A stretch of DNA of 64,000 nucleotides from Thalassoglobus neptunius. Its GTDB lineage: Bacteria; Planctomycetota; Planctomycetia; Planctomycetales; Planctomycetaceae. Where the stretch lies: positions 25,338 to 89,337 of the forward strand of contig NZ_SIHI01000013.1 in assembly GCF_007859735.1 (NCBI RefSeq), given 5' to 3'. Positions 37,891 to 46,988 of this stretch are shown piece by piece; position 1 is the first letter of the stretch; each line of letters opens with the position of its first letter. Under the pieces are notes generated by a model. It was given only the letters and a program-made list of their open reading frames with translations. It was not told where the DNA came from and ran no database searches. The translations under genes and the position numbers were made by a program.

Positions 37891-38828
37891 GAGATTCCTG
37901 TCTGCGCGACCAACCAGTCATGCCAACAGCTGAGCTGGTATGTGAGAAGCATACCGCTGCGGAAATGATGATTGGAGGCGTTAGGTGATTAAGTGAGAGA
38001 TGAGACTGAGGTGGGTTCAGAGAGGAGAGTGAGTAATATTCCTGACCGGCAGTTTGCGTCAAGATGCTTCAAATCGAATTTCGAACGATTTTGAAATGAT
38101 GCAAATTTTTCATTCAAGTCACGGATCAGTTTTACCGGAGAGACTGAGAGCGTCTCACCTGTCGCAGTCGCATCTGAAGTCCTCCATTGGGCCAGAATGG
38201 TGCTTCGTTATTCGCGGCAGGCAGTATTGAGAGCGTTTTGAGGGCGTAAGGAGCCATTTAGTAGCAGCCCCTGCTGCCACGGAAGCACGTGGAATCAAGA
38301 CACTGAAATCGGCACTTCACCTCGAGATTTCGTGGTCGCCCGGCTGGCTTTCAATATCGAAGGCTGGCGAATCGGAGACAGAATGCAACAACTGCTTTGG
38401 AAAGCGTTGCCTTCTCGAGCAGTGATTATTGGTGATCCGAGAGGACCATTTTCAGCAATTCGCTGCACAAGTCTGAAAGAGTTGCCTTCGATGAGAACTG
38501 CGAAGACTCGTGCGGATTTCTAAAAGATAAAGAGAAAGGTTCGCTCAATTTCGTTAGCGAATTCTTCAGCCGCGAGAAGACGAAAGATTGTGAGAGTGTG
38601 AAAAACATACCCGGCAGGTGATTGAAAGGGGCGTCCTTGCCATTTTCCATCCATTTTTACCGAGTGGGGACTCGGAGAGGTGTTGAGTAAGTCACTCTCG
38701 CCCATCTGCCGGGTATGCACTGAAAGCAGGGAAATCAACCAACAGAAAATCTGTTTGGTGTTGCAGGCGTCGATCTCATGGCGAGTTGCCATCAGAGGAC
38801 TTCGTTGACGTGTTCGATGTGAGCGGCC
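37891..38828. other. long non-coding stretch downstream of mraZ
   Basis: About 940 bases with no supported protein gene. It holds the promoter of the NtrC-like gene (right after 37890), the large hairpin element at 38601-38717, a smaller imperfect hairpin near 38738-38759 (ACCAACAGA with TCTGTTTGGT), and a short GCAGC-CCCT-GCTGC hairpin near 38263. Open frames here lack ribosome sites and protein-like patterns. Confidence 0.5.
38601..38717 (-). ncRNA. candidate structured RNA or complex terminator downstream of mraZ
   Basis: A perfect 12-bp outer stem joins CATACCCGGCAG (38606-38617) with CTGCCGGGTATG (38706-38717). Inside, GGGCG (38629-38633) pairs with CGCCC (38699-38703), and a perfect hairpin CCGAGT-GGGG-ACTCGG lies at 38660-38675, with a further weak AGAG/CTCT helix. 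On the minus strand the outer stem is followed at once by TTTTT (38605-38601), so a minus-strand transcript would end there like an intrinsic terminator with a 112-nt structured head. It matches no RNA family I can name. It may be the mraZ 3' end or an independent small RNA. Confidence 0.5.
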
Positions 38829-39311
38829 CTAGCTGGAGAGTTCCTTAAACAAGTCTCCAAATCCGGGCATATCTGTTCGTAGTTGTTCGAGCCAGGCTTC
38901 GGGCTTCCAGATTTCGACACAAACGACAGCACCGATGATCATGACATCTCCCCCTTTGGGAACGTCGAGGAATTCTCGAAAACCTTCCGGAATCAAGAGG
39001 CGAGACCGATTCGCCAGTTTGACATCAGATGATCGGGTCGACAAAAGCCGCCCAAGCCGTTGGACGTCGGTCCATCTCTGCTCCATACGACCTGTGCGGA
39101 TCTTCTCGCGGATCAGCGATACGCCATCGCTCATCCGCTGACGCCAGTCGGCAGCTTTCCACAAGCTGAGACATCCGTAACGTTCCTTCGCCAGGATTGT
39201 CTGACCATCGTCGCCTAAAACAGCGGACGCAAAATCCGTCGGCAGAGTGAGTCGGAATCGATCGTCCAGCGATCGACGGTACTCACCTGTGATGAATGCG
39301 TCCGGGGGCAT
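38829..39311 (-). CDS. mraZ: MraZ transcriptional regulator
   Basis: A 160-residue protein with the two SpoVT/AbrB-like MraZ domains. The first carries [19 protein letters not shown] with the DxxxR motif intact; the second reads [17 protein letters not shown], in which the usual Asp of DxxxR is Ala. MraZ binds its own promoter and represses the division and cell wall cluster in other bacteria. Here no mraW, ftsI or mur genes follow: the next 940 bases are non-coding, so mraZ stands alone. Three AAAGTG-like hexamers about 10 bases apart lie 50-80 bases upstream and fit a binding box. It is slightly longer than E. coli MraZ (152). Confidence 0.9.
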   Translation of the reverse strand: MPPDAFITGEYRRSLDDRFRLTLPTDFASAVLGDDGQTILAKERYGCLSLWKAADWRQRMSDGVSLIREKIRTGRMEQRWTDVQRLGRLLSTRSSDVKLANRSRLLIPEGFREFLDVPKGGDVMIIGAVVCVEIWKPEAWLEQLRTDMPGFGDLFKELSS

Positions 39312-39363
39312 GATCCAGTACCAGCAAGACTGTTGGTCACGTTTGTTACAACAGACTATTGGG

Positions 39364-39389
39364 TGCTTTCCCCACTTTCAATTCACTTT
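39364..39389 (-). promoter_or_regulatory. probable MraZ box
   Basis: On the minus strand three direct hexamers, AAAGTG, AAAGTG and AAAGCA, follow each other with start-to-start spacing of 11 and 9 bases, upstream of mraZ. Known MraZ boxes are three AAAGTG- or TGGG-containing repeats spaced about 10 bases, so this looks like an autoregulatory site. Confidence 0.6.
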
Positions 39390-39564
39390 TTAAAGAACTT
39401 TTGGGCGTGTTTCCCACATTCGTGATGCTAATTGAGAAACGGTAGCGGTCAATCCGATTGTGACGCATTTGTCGAAAAATTCTCTGAATGGCTCAACCCG
39501 CGCAACCCGCTCGCGACTGATTGAACCGCATCGATTTGCCCCCGTTTTTTGCAGGAATTCCGCG

Positions 39565-40983
39565 ATGTTCCAGCTTCTTCGTGACAAGATCTCGACTGCT
39601 CAGTTGAAGGCCCGCTACCAGAAACTTGTTTAGGAGAGACTCCTTCAGCTCACCGAATCGTCGTCGGCTACGCCTGTCTCAGAAGATCCGGGGGACTGGG
39701 AGATGGTGGGCGGAAAACATCAGAGTGGGCAGGATCCCCACACTCAGGCGATGACGCGTGAGCAGGTGCGAAAACTCATTCAGGAGAATCCGCACGCCAG
39801 CAACATCTTGAGAACGCTTGAGTGCTACGTCACCGGTCCGGGGCTTCGGTTTAAGCACGAATGCGTGTGCAAATCGAATCGGATGACGGACGTGGAGGAC
39901 GATGTACTCGAAGCGGCCGATCATTTGTGGGAAGCGTTTCTGCAGAACGCGGACGGGCATTACTCTCCTCAGGAACATGCGCGACGGACCTGGCGCGATG
40001 GAGAGTGCTTCATCCGAAAGTTCGGGAAAGAGAGTTGGCCGCCAGCGGTACGCTTTGTCGATCCGGAACGGTTTGGGGCGACTCCTCAGGAACCGGACCC
40101 ACAGGGGATTGTGACCGCCGCTCATGATGTCGAGACACCTCTGGCTTATCTCTACACCTCGCGGAGTGGGCAAGACGGTTTCGATGGGATGCGAGCGGAT
40201 AGAATCCCGGCCGGTGAAATTCTCCAGACACGAATCGGTGTCGATTCGAATGAGAAGCGTGGGCGGTCCCTCTTCGCAGCGATTCTGGAACCGCTCATTG
40301 CCTATTCGAAGTGGATGGAAACAGAACTGTTGGCTCGCAAGCTTCAGTCATCGATTGTGCTTTGGCGAAAAGTTCAGGGATCGTCACAGACGGCGGATGC
40401 GTTTGCAGACAACGCGGGAAGCGGAACAACCTGGAACGGTCAGCGACGCGAACGATTCTCTCCCGGTTCGATTCTGACAACAAATCATGCCACTGACATT
40501 CAGTTTCTTCAGCCGAATACCAACTTCGGCGATGCCGCATCTCTCGGGCGGATGCTTCTGTTGTCCATCGCAGCTGGGGCTGGTCTTCCTGAATTTATGT
40601 TGACGTCGGATGCTTCGAACGGAAACTTTGCGTCAACGATGGTCGCGGAAGGTCCGGCGGTGAAGTACTTCCAAAGTCAGCAGGAGTTCTTCTCAAAGGA
40701 ATTCACTCGGATGTGGCGTTGGATCATGCAAGACGCGGTTGATCTCGGCTTGCTACCGGTCGATTTCTTTGAACGTGTCACAATCAAGTGGACGTTTCCG
40801 GGACTCGTGAATCGCGACCGTCCTAAGGAGAGGCTCACCGACGCCCGGCTTGTTGAAACGGGGATTCTTTCGCGTGCAGAAGTGGCTCGCCGCGATGGTG
40901 TTGATCCCGTTGTGATGGAGTCAGAACGGCGACGCGAGCGGGGAACAGAGTCGGACAGTTCGGACTCCGAGGATCTGAGGTAG
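39565..40983 (+). pseudogene. phage lambda-type portal protein gene with in-frame TAG
   Basis: Residues from 39703 onward (426 aa) form a clear lambda-family portal protein: a helical N-terminus, FVDPERF, IPAGEILQTRIGVD, RGRSLFAAILEPLIAYSKW, GAGLPEFMLTSDAS and MVAEGPAVKYFQSQQEFFSKEFTRMW. The same frame extends upstream to an ATG at 39565 with AGGAA before it (MFQLLRDKISTAQLKARY), but a TAG at 39631-39633, codon 23, interrupts it. Either the gene is a decayed remnant, or a shorter protein starts downstream, or the TAG is read through. No terminase, capsid, protease or integrase gene lies nearby, so it is an orphan phage relic or part of a dispersed gene-transfer-agent-like set. Confidence 0.8.
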
Positions 40984-41118
40984 TTCGTCGTTCGTCGTGA
41001 ACGGCTCTTCGGGTGGGCACTAAGCTTGGCGATTCTCTAAAAACTTGTCCGAACGCGTTTCTTTCGATGGAGTGGCGTTGGCTTGTGCGGAACGCTGCGA
41101 ATCCGGAGCGTGATTGAA

Positions 41119-42072
41119 TTAGCTCTGTTTGCGGTAGACGACCGCAGCATCGATTGCCTCGAAATCGGCGGTCTCAATGGCTTTGAGGGCGCCGGGAGAA
41201 CTGTCAACGACGTGAATTTCTGCTCGAGTGATGAAGTCTGATCGCAGGCGTCGAAGAGTTTCGATGATGAGGGTCGTCGCGAAACCCTGCGATCGATACT
41301 TCTGCTCGACGTATAAGTCGACCAGTCCGATCACTCGTTCTCCCCAGCGGGGCTTGAAGTGGTCCAAACCGACGACTGTGAGTGAGCCGATTCGCTCTTT
41401 GCTCCGTTTTTCGACCAGGCTGAAATACATCGATTCGATGTTTCCGAAGTGGGTCAACCACCACATTGTGGGATTCTTCGGTTGCTCCATGACCTGCAAT
41501 TCAGATCGTCTGCGCAACCCCATGAGCTTGATGTTCATGGGGTCGCGTGTGGATCGCAGGTCTCGTTGAAACACGATGGAGCGTGAGTCGGGCTGATAAC
41601 CCGCTGACAACATGAACGGTTCAGCTTGAGTATCGGACTCCAGAAATCCTGAGCAGCGTGCCCCTCCATAGAGTCCGAAATAGAAGGGGTCGCAGTAGCG
41701 AGACTGGCCAGCCTGAATGGTCTGAGCGCCTCGCTTTGTCAGGTATTCTTCTGCTCGCTTCAGCAGTTCCCGGCCCAGTCCCTGACGCTGATGTGTGGGA
41801 CTGACAACAATCCAGCAGATGACCCCGCGAGAGTAGTCGAGTGAATTGAGGTCTTTCGAAAAGCCGAATCCTGCGTGCGCGAAGCCGACGACTTTTTCGT
41901 CTTCAACGGCGATGATCAGACCCTCGGGATCGAAGTAGGGGAGGCCGTACGCTGCGATTTCGTAGGCTTCAATCGAGGAGGGTTGAGCCGCCCCACGTCC
42001 CAGCTCTGCCCTGCGACACAACTCGAAAAGAAATGGGGGATCGGAATTCCGGAAACTTCGGAACTGAATCAC
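41119..42072 (-). CDS. tandem GNAT-domain acetyltransferase-like protein
   Basis: A 317-residue protein with two N-acetyltransferase folds. The first (about 1-160) includes the acetyl-CoA loop VVSPTHQRQGLGRELLKRA (92-110); the second (about 170-317) has YVEQKYRSQGFATTLIIETL. Two-domain GNATs include mycothiol synthase, but its other signatures are not evident, so the substrate is unknown. It is cytoplasmic, with no signal peptide. It is convergent with the portal gene. Confidence 0.85.
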   Translation of the reverse strand: MIQFRSFRNSDPPFLFELCRRAELGRGAAQPSSIEAYEIAAYGLPYFDPEGLIIAVEDEKVVGFAHAGFGFSKDLNSLDYSRGVICWIVVSPTHQRQGLGRELLKRAEEYLTKRGAQTIQAGQSRYCDPFYFGLYGGARCSGFLESDTQAEPFMLSAGYQPDSRSIVFQRDLRSTRDPMNIKLMGLRRRSELQVMEQPKNPTMWWLTHFGNIESMYFSLVEKRSKERIGSLTVVGLDHFKPRWGERVIGLVDLYVEQKYRSQGFATTLIIETLRRLRSDFITRAEIHVVDSSPGALKAIETADFEAIDAAVVYRKQS

Positions 42073-42532
42073 TCATTCTCCTTCGCGGACTTCATTGGGG
42101 GCCAGGGTCTCCTCGTGATCATGGAGTTCGGACCGTTCATTCTGAACAGTTGCTCGCTGGTGGGTGATGTTGAGTATTGGTCGACAATCGACGCCCTAAA
42201 ATTCACACCAACCGGTCGCGTTCAGTTTCGAATTCTTGAATCTAACGACAGTCAACCGTCACTCAATGCCGAATCATTTCTTTTCAACGTTCCGGGTACG
42301 AATGTCAAGTTACGTTCCCGGATTACAGGACTTTTATGTTCAATTGACAGCTACGTCGTTTCCACACTCTCAAGCAATGTCACTCAAACAGCTGTCGCTG
42401 TGAACACTGAGTCAGGGAGAGAATGTCTCGGCGCCCCGATTCTCTCCCAATGCATCTCTCTCCCATTGCATCGTTCGAAAAGTTTCGAAATCAGCATCTG
42501 CTTTTCCTTCCCCGCGACATGAAGTCTGGAAG
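42073..42532. other. intergenic region, nothing recognised
   Basis: About 460 bases upstream of the GNAT gene (minus). A plus-strand frame crosses it but is mostly antisense to the GNAT gene and lacks protein-like features. Promoter of the GNAT gene expected; no repeat or strong hairpin seen. Confidence 0.35.
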
Positions 42533-42688
42533 TCACAGGGAATGTCTTGTCTCGATGATGTCATCAACATCGAACGGATGCGGATCGTGACTCCATCGGC
42601 AGCACGCGATTTCGTCTTCTTCGACGGTGCTTTCGAAATCGCTGAGGATCAGCGTTTCGTCGGGCAGTGATTCCTTGAGTCGAGGAAT
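42533..42688 (-). CDS. possible 51-residue acidic protein with ATT start
   Basis: A short minus-strand frame reading IPRLKESLPDETLILSDF, then an acidic stretch STVEEDEIACCRW and SHDPHPFDVDDIIETRH, looks like a genuine small protein with Cys and His that could bind metal. There is no ATG, GTG or TTG between the upstream stop codon and this segment, so the start would have to be ATT at 42688 or an internal CTG. No ribosome site is visible. The plus strand also has an ATG frame over the same codons. This is a tentative call. Confidence 0.3.
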   Translation of the reverse strand: MPRLKESLPDETLILSDFESTVEEDEIACCRWSHDPHPFDVDDIIETRHSL

Positions 42689-42761
42689 TTTGGTATGCTA
42701 ATTCGCAGGAATGTTCGACGCAACGTTCGCGTGCCCCTCTTTCCAGTCGATCTAATTGCCG

Positions 42762-43181
42762 ATGCCACGATCCGAAGTAAACGACAGCGAATTACTCGCG
42801 TATCTTGATGAGATGCTTCCAGTGGAGCGCGCGACTCAAATCGAAGCTGTGCTGCGCGAGTCTCCGGCACTTCGAAAACGAGCCGCTCTCCTGTCTCGAC
42901 GGCGTGATCACGGAGCCCACACGGTGGGCGAGATCTGGCGCCGACGGCAATTGAGTTGTCCGTCGCGTGAAACTCTGGGATCGATGCTGCTGGGAGTCGC
43001 GGAGCCGGACGTTGAAGATTACATTCAATTCCATATCCAGGTCGTTGGATGCCGAGTCTGTCTTGCCAATCTGCTTGATTTGAAAGAGAAGCAGTCTCAA
43101 GATGCCGATGACAGCAGTCGACCTCAAAGATATTTCGAATCGTCAGCCGGACTCTTTCGCTCGCAATATCGACAAGATTAG
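42762..43181 (+). CDS. hypothetical protein with anti-sigma-like cysteine motif
   Basis: A 139-residue protein, starting at ATG 42762 (a TTG two codons earlier is possible). Residues 5-40 (SELLAYLDEMLPVERATQIEAVL) resemble the helix found at the start of anti-sigma zinc-finger proteins and planctomycete relatives. Later, IQFHIQVVGCRVCLANLLDL has H-x5-C-x2-C, close to but not the standard H-x3-C-x2-C of the ZAS domain. The middle has VGEIWRRRQLSCPSRETLG. It has no membrane helix. Function unknown; binding of a sigma factor or DNA-related partner is only a guess. Confidence 0.65.
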   Translation: MPRSEVNDSELLAYLDEMLPVERATQIEAVLRESPALRKRAALLSRRRDHGAHTVGEIWRRRQLSCPSRETLGSMLLGVAEPDVEDYIQFHIQVVGCRVCLANLLDLKEKQSQDADDSSRPQRYFESSAGLFRSQYRQD

Positions 43182-43297
43182 ACTTCCGCTTTCTTCTTCG
43201 TCCTGATTCACTCCGCGGGAAGAACACCAGGCTCCCGGGAATGTCGAGCACTCGTCAGGTCGAGAAGTTGATCTCCTTTTCCAGATCCGCAGAGACT

Positions 43298-43879
43298 ATG
43301 ATTTTCGTTCTCGATAACTACGACTCCTTCACCTACAACCTCGTCCAACGATTGGGAGAAATCGATCCGTCGCTCGACATTCGTGTCTTCCGCAACGATC
43401 AGATCTCTTGCAGCGAGATTGATGCGTTGAATCCATCGAGGATCATCATCTCGCCGGGACCGTGTACTCCAGCAGAAGCGGGTCTCTCTTGTGAGGTCAT
43501 TCGCCACTTTGCGCCACGTGTACCGCTCCTTGGTGTCTGTTTGGGGCACCAGTGCATTTCGGAAGCATTTGGCGGAAAAGTAGTGCGGGCAGACCGCCTG
43601 ATGCACGGCAAGACCTCTGCGATTCATCATGATCAGCAAGGAATCTTTCGAGGGATCGAGACTCCCGCCGTTCTGACGCGATATCATTCGCTGATCGTTC
43701 CCGAGTCGACCTTGCCTGAAGAACTGATTCCCTGCGCGTGGACTCGAGATGAAGATCATCCGCCGGAACTGATGGCTGTTCGGCATCGAGATTATCCGGT
43801 TTACGGTGTGCAGTTTCATCCCGAGAGCTTTTTGTCCGACTGCGGAATGGACATTCTTCGGAACTTTCTCTCTCTGTAG
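43298..43879 (+). CDS. glutamine amidotransferase TrpG/PabA
   Basis: A 193-residue class I glutamine amidotransferase. ATG 43298 gives the typical N-terminus MIFVLDNYDSFTYNLVQ. The catalytic Cys is in LLGVCLGHQCI (residues about 74-84), and the His-Glu pair in VYGVQFHPESFLS near the end. SPGPCTPAEAG and RLMHGKTSAIHHD also match. It supplies ammonia to anthranilate synthase or aminodeoxychorismate synthase; which one is not clear because no trpE or pabB lies beside it. Fused or dual-use subunits are common, so I give no symbol. Confidence 0.93.
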   Translation: MIFVLDNYDSFTYNLVQRLGEIDPSLDIRVFRNDQISCSEIDALNPSRIIISPGPCTPAEAGLSCEVIRHFAPRVPLLGVCLGHQCISEAFGGKVVRADRLMHGKTSAIHHDQQGIFRGIETPAVLTRYHSLIVPESTLPEELIPCAWTRDEDHPPELMAVRHRDYPVYGVQFHPESFLSDCGMDILRNFLSL

Positions 43880-44002
43880 TGCAGCTTCCGAAAGGATTTT
43901 CGCGACTTCGTCAACTCTGCTCGGCCTCGAGACTATGTCCATGCGAGTACCAGGAAGAGTGCACTTTGCTTTGAGAGTTCACTACAAGAAAGTTTCGATG
44001 TG

Positions 44003-45328
44003 ATGCGGTCACTCGAAGAAATCCCGGAACTCGCAGATCTCCATTCGGGTAGATCTCTGATTCGTGTCCCCGCTGAGCAGAATGTGCCCTTTACTCCGCG
44101 GGTCCGTGCGATCGTTGATACTGCTGAATTCCAGCGTCTCAACGAGATCAGTCAGTTGGGCCTGGTCTCCAAAGTCTATCCCGGTGCCCGCCACACTCGT
44201 TTTGAGCACGCATTGGGGGTGTATCACAATGCGCTTCTTTATCTGAGACAGCTTTCAAAAGACTCGCGTTTTCGGGAGCGTGTCAGCGCGCATCAGGCGG
44301 AAGTTCTGATCGTTTCGTCACTCTTGCATGATCTCGGGCACTGGCCATTTTGCCATCCGATCGAAGATCTCGGGATTTCCGGGTTGGTCCCGCACGAGGT
44401 GCGTGCTTCGCGCTATCTCAGCGAGAACGCGGAATTGTCGCATGTCTTGCGTGAGCAATGGGGCATTGATCCGGAAGAGGTTCTTGAGATCCTCGTTCCA
44501 CAGAAGTCGGAAACCGGCCTGAAGTTGCTTCGCTCGATTCTGTCGGGACCGATTGATGTCGACAAGATGGACTATCTCGATCGGGACAGTTTGCATTGCG
44601 GGGTTCCGTACGGACGAAACTTCGATCGCCAGCGATTGATTCAATCACTCGTATTAAATGAAGAGGGCGATGGTCTCGCGATTACCGAAAAGGGAAAGAC
44701 GGCAGCGGAATTGATGGTCTTTGCACGCTACGTCATGTTCAGCGAAGTTTACTGGCACCATGCTGTTCGATCTGCGACGAGTATGTTCGCACGCGCTTTC
44801 TACTCGATCCACGAGAAAGTCGATTTGAATCGACTCTTTCATTCGACCGATGCCGAGATGGTTTTCGAACTGCGGGCGGCTGCAAAAAACGCTCCCTCTG
44901 AGACACTGATCGAAAGTCTGTTCGGGTCGCAACGTATCCTCTACAAGCGAGCCATCGAATTGAGTCACGATCAACAGTCGCGCGCGTACACGGCACTCGC
45001 TGGTCGACCTTATTCGGAAGTCGTCGCCATCACGGAACGATTGATTTCCCGACTCAATGAAGAAGAAGGGCTCGGGCTGTCGGAAATGGATCTTGTGCTC
45101 GACACTCCGCCTCCTCATCGGGAAGTGGAATTCTCGATCGACATTCTCTTTCCGAAACAAGGCGACTTTCGGCCGCTGCAGGTCGTTTCTCCGGTTGTGG
45201 ATGCACTGGCGACGAGACAATTCGATGATTGGGTGAAACGTGTTCGCGTCTTCATCCATCCGAAACACCGCGATGCCACCACGCAACTGGACTGGGAACG
45301 ACTTCTTCTGGAAGCTGTCTCGAATTAA
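44003..45328 (+). CDS. HD-domain phosphohydrolase (dGTPase/SAMHD1-like)
   Basis: A 441-residue cytoplasmic protein. The HD metal site is clear: GARHTRFEHALGVYHNAL (61-78), SSLLHDLGHWPFCHPIED (105-122) with His109-Asp110, and PIDVDKMDYLDRDSLHCGV further on with the last Asp. The family includes dGTP triphosphohydrolases and SAMHD1-type enzymes that hydrolyse dNTPs. The C-terminal 200 residues match the same family (RYVMFSEVYWHHAVRSATSM). Because these assignments rest on the HD core, substrate specificity is unproven. The ATG at 44003 follows a GTG; the ATG is preferred. Confidence 0.9.
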   Translation: MRSLEEIPELADLHSGRSLIRVPAEQNVPFTPRVRAIVDTAEFQRLNEISQLGLVSKVYPGARHTRFEHALGVYHNALLYLRQLSKDSRFRERVSAHQAEVLIVSSLLHDLGHWPFCHPIEDLGISGLVPHEVRASRYLSENAELSHVLREQWGIDPEEVLEILVPQKSETGLKLLRSILSGPIDVDKMDYLDRDSLHCGVPYGRNFDRQRLIQSLVLNEEGDGLAITEKGKTAAELMVFARYVMFSEVYWHHAVRSATSMFARAFYSIHEKVDLNRLFHSTDAEMVFELRAAAKNAPSETLIESLFGSQRILYKRAIELSHDQQSRAYTALAGRPYSEVVAITERLISRLNEEEGLGLSEMDLVLDTPPPHREVEFSIDILFPKQGDFRPLQVVSPVVDALATRQFDDWVKRVRVFIHPKHRDATTQLDWERLLLEAVSN

Positions 45329-45445
45329 GAGTCATTGGGCCCGACGTCTTCGCATTTCTTGTTTTCGCACTTCTGATTTTGGATTGATTCCTTGAATCGA
45401 ATTCGATTCGATTGACCCGTTCGAAAACAACGAAGCTTGTGGAAT

Positions 45446-45485
45446 AAAAAAATCTCGGCCTTCCCTGAACCGGAAAGGCCGAGAT
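45446..45485 (-). terminator. intrinsic terminator of the SGNH esterase gene
   Basis: ATCTCGGCCTT (45452-45462) pairs perfectly with AAGGCCGAGAT (45475-45485). A run of A from 45446 gives a T run on the minus strand, so this ends the esterase transcript from the minus strand in the convergent gap. Confidence 0.85.
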
Positions 45486-45572
45486 CGTCATTCAGCGTGA
45501 AGCCGCTGCTTGCGAGAAGTTATTCGCCGGATTCATCGAACGGGATTCGTTCAGAGAATCCGCGAATAATGT

Positions 45573-46988
45573 CTACTCGCCTGCCCGGAATGGAGAAGCT
45601 GGGAGACCGTTCTTGTTGGAAAGATTCGGTTCCGCTTCCTGATGCCATCCCAGTCGGACAGACTTCGGCATCGGAACGTCTTTGGACGAAACGACGACGG
45701 TATCGCCTTTGATTTCGGCTTTGGCCGGTTTGTACTCGCCATTTTCTCCTGCGACTTCAAAGTGAGAAAGTGGTTCGCCATCGCGTGAAGCGAGGCCATC
45801 ACCGACATGGTCAAAGCTGAGAACGATCTTGTTCCCTTTGACTTCCATCGATTTGAACAGCGGGCCGGAATAGACCAGATCATCGTGACCGTAAGTCTTG
45901 GCAAGTGCCCACAGGGCCAATCGATAGCCAACATCCTGCTTGTTACGTGGATGAATGTCATCGACATTGCCAATATCGACCGTCACTGCCATACCTGTAT
46001 TGGGAATCGTCAACGCTTCGGTTTGGGCTTCCCAGACTTTCGGAAGAATGACGTCCTCACCTTTGTATCGGTATGGAGCAAGCTGAACGTAGTAGAATGG
46101 CATTTCAGGATTGTTCCAAAGGTGTCGCCATCCACTGATTAATGCCTTCATCTTCTCGAAGTAGAGCATGCCGTCATGACGGTTGGATTCTCCCTGATAC
46201 CAGATCGCTCCACGAATCGCGTAAGGGACCAGCGGTGAGATCATCCCGTTATATAAAGCGAGGGGAGACTGGTGGTTCACTTTGCCTTCAGGGCTGACTT
46301 GTGGGTACGAGTCGAGGTTGTCAGCGATCGACTTCAGTGCGGGAACTTCTTTGAAACCGACAGGAGGAGTCCACGGTTCGATACGGGTTCCGCCCCAGTT
46401 CGAGCCGATCAACCCAATCGGAACGTCGAGTTGGGCTTGCAGGTTGAGCGCAAAGAAGTAGCCGACAGCTGTGTAGTTTCCGACGGTTTCAGGTGTCGTC
46501 ACTTCCCAGCCGTTCGAAGGGACATTGTCCTGAGGAGTCTTCATCGGAGTGTGAGGAATTTTGATATGGCGAATCAGCGGATAATTCGCAGCTGCGCGCT
46601 CTTCCGCAGCATTGATTGAGTTGTTGACCGTCCACTCCATGTTTGACTGGCCAGAACACAACCAAACTTCGCCGACAGCAACGTTCTTCAATGTCCGTTC
46701 TGAGGAGCCGACGATTTGAACTTCGTTGTTGGCTCCCGTTTCGAGGTCTTCGAAAATGACTTCCCAGCGGCCATTTTCGTTGGCGGTTCCCGTCTTGGAA
46801 GTTCCTTGAATTGTCACTTTGACTTCTTGTCCGGGCTCATCCCAGCCCCAGATGGGAACCTTTTGACCACGCTGGAGAACCATGTTGTCTCCGATGATCG
46901 AAGGCAACTTGACTTCAGCGTCGGCAATGGCCGGGGCCATGCTGCCGATCAAGACCGCGACAGAAAACATCCATTTGATTGGTTTCAT
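45573..46988 (-). CDS. secreted sialate O-acetylesterase-like SGNH hydrolase
   Basis: A 471-residue exported hydrolase. ATG 46988 is used in place of the GTG just before it; the signal peptide is residues 1-23 (MKPIKWMFSVAVLIGSMAPA, cleaved near IADAE). A beta-sandwich N-terminal domain (about 25-105) precedes the SGNH core: block I VWLCSGQSNMEWT with nucleophile Ser115, GLIGSNWGGTRIEPW, GAIWYQGESNRH, and the late DIGNVDDIHPRNKQDVG carrying the catalytic Asp/His. Planctomycetes encode many such SASA proteins, thought to remove acetyl esters from sugars in polysaccharides. A strong terminator follows. Confidence 0.93.
   Translation of the reverse strand: MKPIKWMFSVAVLIGSMAPAIADAEVKLPSIIGDNMVLQRGQKVPIWGWDEPGQEVKVTIQGTSKTGTANENGRWEVIFEDLETGANNEVQIVGSSERTLKNVAVGEVWLCSGQSNMEWTVNNSINAAEERAAANYPLIRHIKIPHTPMKTPQDNVPSNGWEVTTPETVGNYTAVGYFFALNLQAQLDVPIGLIGSNWGGTRIEPWTPPVGFKEVPALKSIADNLDSYPQVSPEGKVNHQSPLALYNGMISPLVPYAIRGAIWYQGESNRHDGMLYFEKMKALISGWRHLWNNPEMPFYYVQLAPYRYKGEDVILPKVWEAQTEALTIPNTGMAVTVDIGNVDDIHPRNKQDVGYRLALWALAKTYGHDDLVYSGPLFKSMEVKGNKIVLSFDHVGDGLASRDGEPLSHFEVAGENGEYKPAKAEIKGDTVVVSSKDVPMPKSVRLGWHQEAEPNLSNKNGLPASPFRAGE

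Noticed and set aside
38332..38523. Plus-strand frame upstream of the hairpin element
   Set aside because: No ribosome site or protein-like pattern and lies in a hairpin-rich non-coding stretch.
38520..38792. 90-codon minus-strand frame across the hairpin element
   Set aside because: No ribosome site and no recognisable pattern; RNA structure explains the sequence better.
41875..42522. 215-codon plus-strand frame
   Set aside because: Its first part is antisense to the GNAT gene and the rest lacks any coding pattern.
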